DNA from: an uncultured bacterium | GTDB lineage: Bacteria > Patescibacteriota > Minisyncoccia > Phycocordibacterales > UBA9973 | NCBI GenBank assembly: GCA_903834665.1 | Contig: CAILJY010000078.1 | Location: 1 to 33,650 of the forward strand | Reading direction: 5' to 3' | Length of the DNA: 33,650 nucleotides | Shown: positions 32,779-33,650 of the stretch, piece by piece | Layout of the letters: each line of letters begins with the position of its first letter | How positions within the stretch are numbered: the stretch's first letter is position 1 | Translations under genes and position numbers: made by a program | Notes under the pieces: model-generated | Databases searched by the model: none | Told to the model about the DNA's origin: nothing | Seen by the model: only the letters and a program-made list of their open reading frames with translations

Positions 32779-33447
32779 ATGGGTTCTATTATGAAAAAGG
32801 AATTAGAGAAAAAAGCAAAAGAATTAAGAAAAGAAGGATATTCGATAAATGAGCTAAAAGGAACACTAAATGTATCAAAGAGTACAATTTCTAGATGGGT
32901 TGCTGATATAAAACTTTCCAATGAAGCTCAAGTTAGAATTGATAAAAATTATTCAAAAGGTCAGTTGGCTTCTCAAAAAACAATTAAAGAAAAAACAAGA
33001 TTAAAAAATTTTGAAGCTGATAATTTTGCAATTAATAAACTTAAGGATTTAAATATAAATTCGGATTGCTCACTACTTCTGTGTTCTATGTTATATCAAT
33101 GTGAAGGAAGTAAATATATAAAAGATCCTGTTACTTTTACAAATTCTGGCCCTGAACTAATAGGAACATTTTTACATTTATTTAGAAAAAGTTTTGTTTT
33201 AGAAGAAGATAAATTTAGGGTTTTAATGCATTTACATGGTTATCATAATGAAAAGACACAAAAGAAATTTTGGTCTAAAATTACAGGAATTCCGATGAAT
33301 CAATTTTTAAAAACATATAATAAACCAAATACAGGTATTTATAAAAAAGATGGATATCAGGGTTGTATTCAGGTTAGATATCATAATGTTAAAATTGGTA
33401 GAATTATTAATGCAGTTGCAAAAAAGTTTATGGAAAGGTATAAATAA
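32779..33447 (+). CDS. HTH protein with C-terminal homing-endonuclease-like (LAGLIDADG-type?) domain
   Basis: The 222-residue protein starts at 32779 or 32791. Residues about 8-45 form a helix-turn-helix ('ELRKEGYSINELKGTLNVSK', 'STISRWV') like those of resolvase or transposase recognition domains. The rest ('LLLCSMLYQCEGSKYI', 'VTFTNSGPELIGTFLHLFR', 'VLMHLHGYHNEKTQKKFWS', 'ITGIPMNQF') matches a pattern I recall from uncharacterised proteins in Patescibacteria with a LAGLIDADG-like fold. Catalytic acidic residues are not certain (a Glu in 'QCEGSK' is a candidate), so DNA cleavage is unproven; a transcription regulator is equally possible. It lies 6 bp upstream of tRNA-Trp on the same strand. 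Confidence 0.65.
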   Translation: MGSIMKKELEKKAKELRKEGYSINELKGTLNVSKSTISRWVADIKLSNEAQVRIDKNYSKGQLASQKTIKEKTRLKNFEADNFAINKLKDLNINSDCSLLLCSMLYQCEGSKYIKDPVTFTNSGPELIGTFLHLFRKSFVLEEDKFRVLMHLHGYHNEKTQKKFWSKITGIPMNQFLKTYNKPNTGIYKKDGYQGCIQVRYHNVKIGRIINAVAKKFMERYK

Positions 33448-33453
33448 GGCTAT

Positions 33454-33524
33454 GGGCGATTAGTATAGTGGTAGTACAATTCTCTCCAAAAGAATTGGCG
33501 AGGGTTCGATTCCTTCATCGCCCG
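33454..33524 (+). tRNA. tRNA-Trp (anticodon CCA)
   Basis: The 71-nt cloverleaf has acceptor GGGCGAT / ATCGCCC, anticodon stem ATTCT / AGAAT with loop CTCCAAA (anticodon CCA), T-arm GAGGG-TTCGATT-CCTTC (one G.U) and discriminator G, as expected for bacterial tRNA-Trp. CCA is not encoded. The CCA anticodon reads UGG, not UGA, which bears on the in-frame TGA codons near 21376 and 22047. Confidence 0.95.
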
Positions 33525-33616
33525 CAATTGACAGCTAGCACGAGATGTGTTAATTATAAAAATATTTTATTAGTTCTAAATTTATAAAATTTCTTTTATT
33601 CTAAGTAATTTTTTGT

Positions 33617-33622
33617 TATAAT
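33617..33622 (+). promoter_or_regulatory. -10 box (TATAAT) of the gene entering at the window end
   Basis: A perfect TATAAT ends 7 nt before the ATG at 33630, the tightest example of the leaderless spacing in this window. Confidence 0.5.
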
Positions 33623-33629
33623 AATTAAT

Positions 33630-33650
33630 ATGACACCACAAGAACAAGCT
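33630..33650 (+). CDS. Start of an unidentified gene (3'-truncated by the window edge)
   Basis: Only seven codons are visible (MTPQEQA). The ATG is supported by the TATAAT box 7 nt upstream and by the absence of another candidate. Nothing can be said about function. Confidence 0.4.

Noticed and set aside
33525-33629. Gap between tRNA-Trp and the final gene.
   Set aside because: Apart from the TATAAT box near its end I see no hairpin, small gene or repeat that can be supported.

Overview
The window is A+T-rich bacterial DNA and most resembles a genome of the Candidate Phyla Radiation / Patescibacteria (Parcubacteria-like). The reasons are: very large secreted surface proteins; two VirD4/TraG-like ATPases of the kind common in those genomes; large cysteine-rich proteins of unknown function; tRNA genes without an encoded CCA; and no recognisable Shine-Dalgarno sequences, with many ATG codons instead sitting 6-11 nt after a TATAAT-like box. 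This placement is an inference from gene content. No rRNA or other taxonomic marker is present.

Layout. Positions 1-8314 hold the 3' part of a giant surface protein of more than 2760 residues, built from Ig-like modules, six 112-residue Calx-beta repeats, DUF5011-like modules and fibronectin-like modules. Positions 8373-11355 are a tight operon: a stand-alone response-regulator receiver domain, a MacB/LolD-type ABC ATPase with an unusual C-terminal extension, and its FtsX/MacB permease. Positions 11458-15025 (minus) carry two paralogous cysteine-rich double-zinc-ribbon proteins. Positions 15026-15965 hold a small unknown gene, tRNA-Ala(UGC), two near-identical minus-strand terminators and a strongly structured stretch that may be an unrecognised non-coding RNA. 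Positions 16043-17389 (minus) encode an Nramp-family transporter with altered metal-site motifs.

Positions 17443-20603 are a VirD4-like ATPase followed 23 bp later by a third cysteine-rich paralog. Positions 20705-22082 hold CutA, a small nucleotidyltransferase and a membrane protein; the last two each appear to continue across an in-frame TGA. Positions 22166-27548 are a second VirD4-like ATPase (with zinc ribbon and Lys/Glu-rich tail), a membrane-anchored lamin-tail-domain surface protein and a fourth cysteine-rich paralog. Positions 27593-33650 are more housekeeping in character: a methyltransferase, a MurA-like enzyme fused to an N-terminal XRE helix-turn-helix, MurB, tRNA-Leu(CAA), alanine racemase, ribosomal protein L33, an HTH protein of a probable homing-endonuclease-like family, tRNA-Trp(CCA) and the first seven codons of another gene.

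How the genes fit together. MurA, MurB and Alr supply peptidoglycan precursors. The ABC operon probably works on the cell envelope. The two ATPases sit next to surface-protein and cysteine-rich genes, which suggests, without proving it, a link to DNA or protein transfer across the envelope. The least explained content is the four-member cysteine-rich family, the structured region at 15621-15882, and the pair of in-frame TGA codons in a window where no gene clearly uses TGA as its stop.
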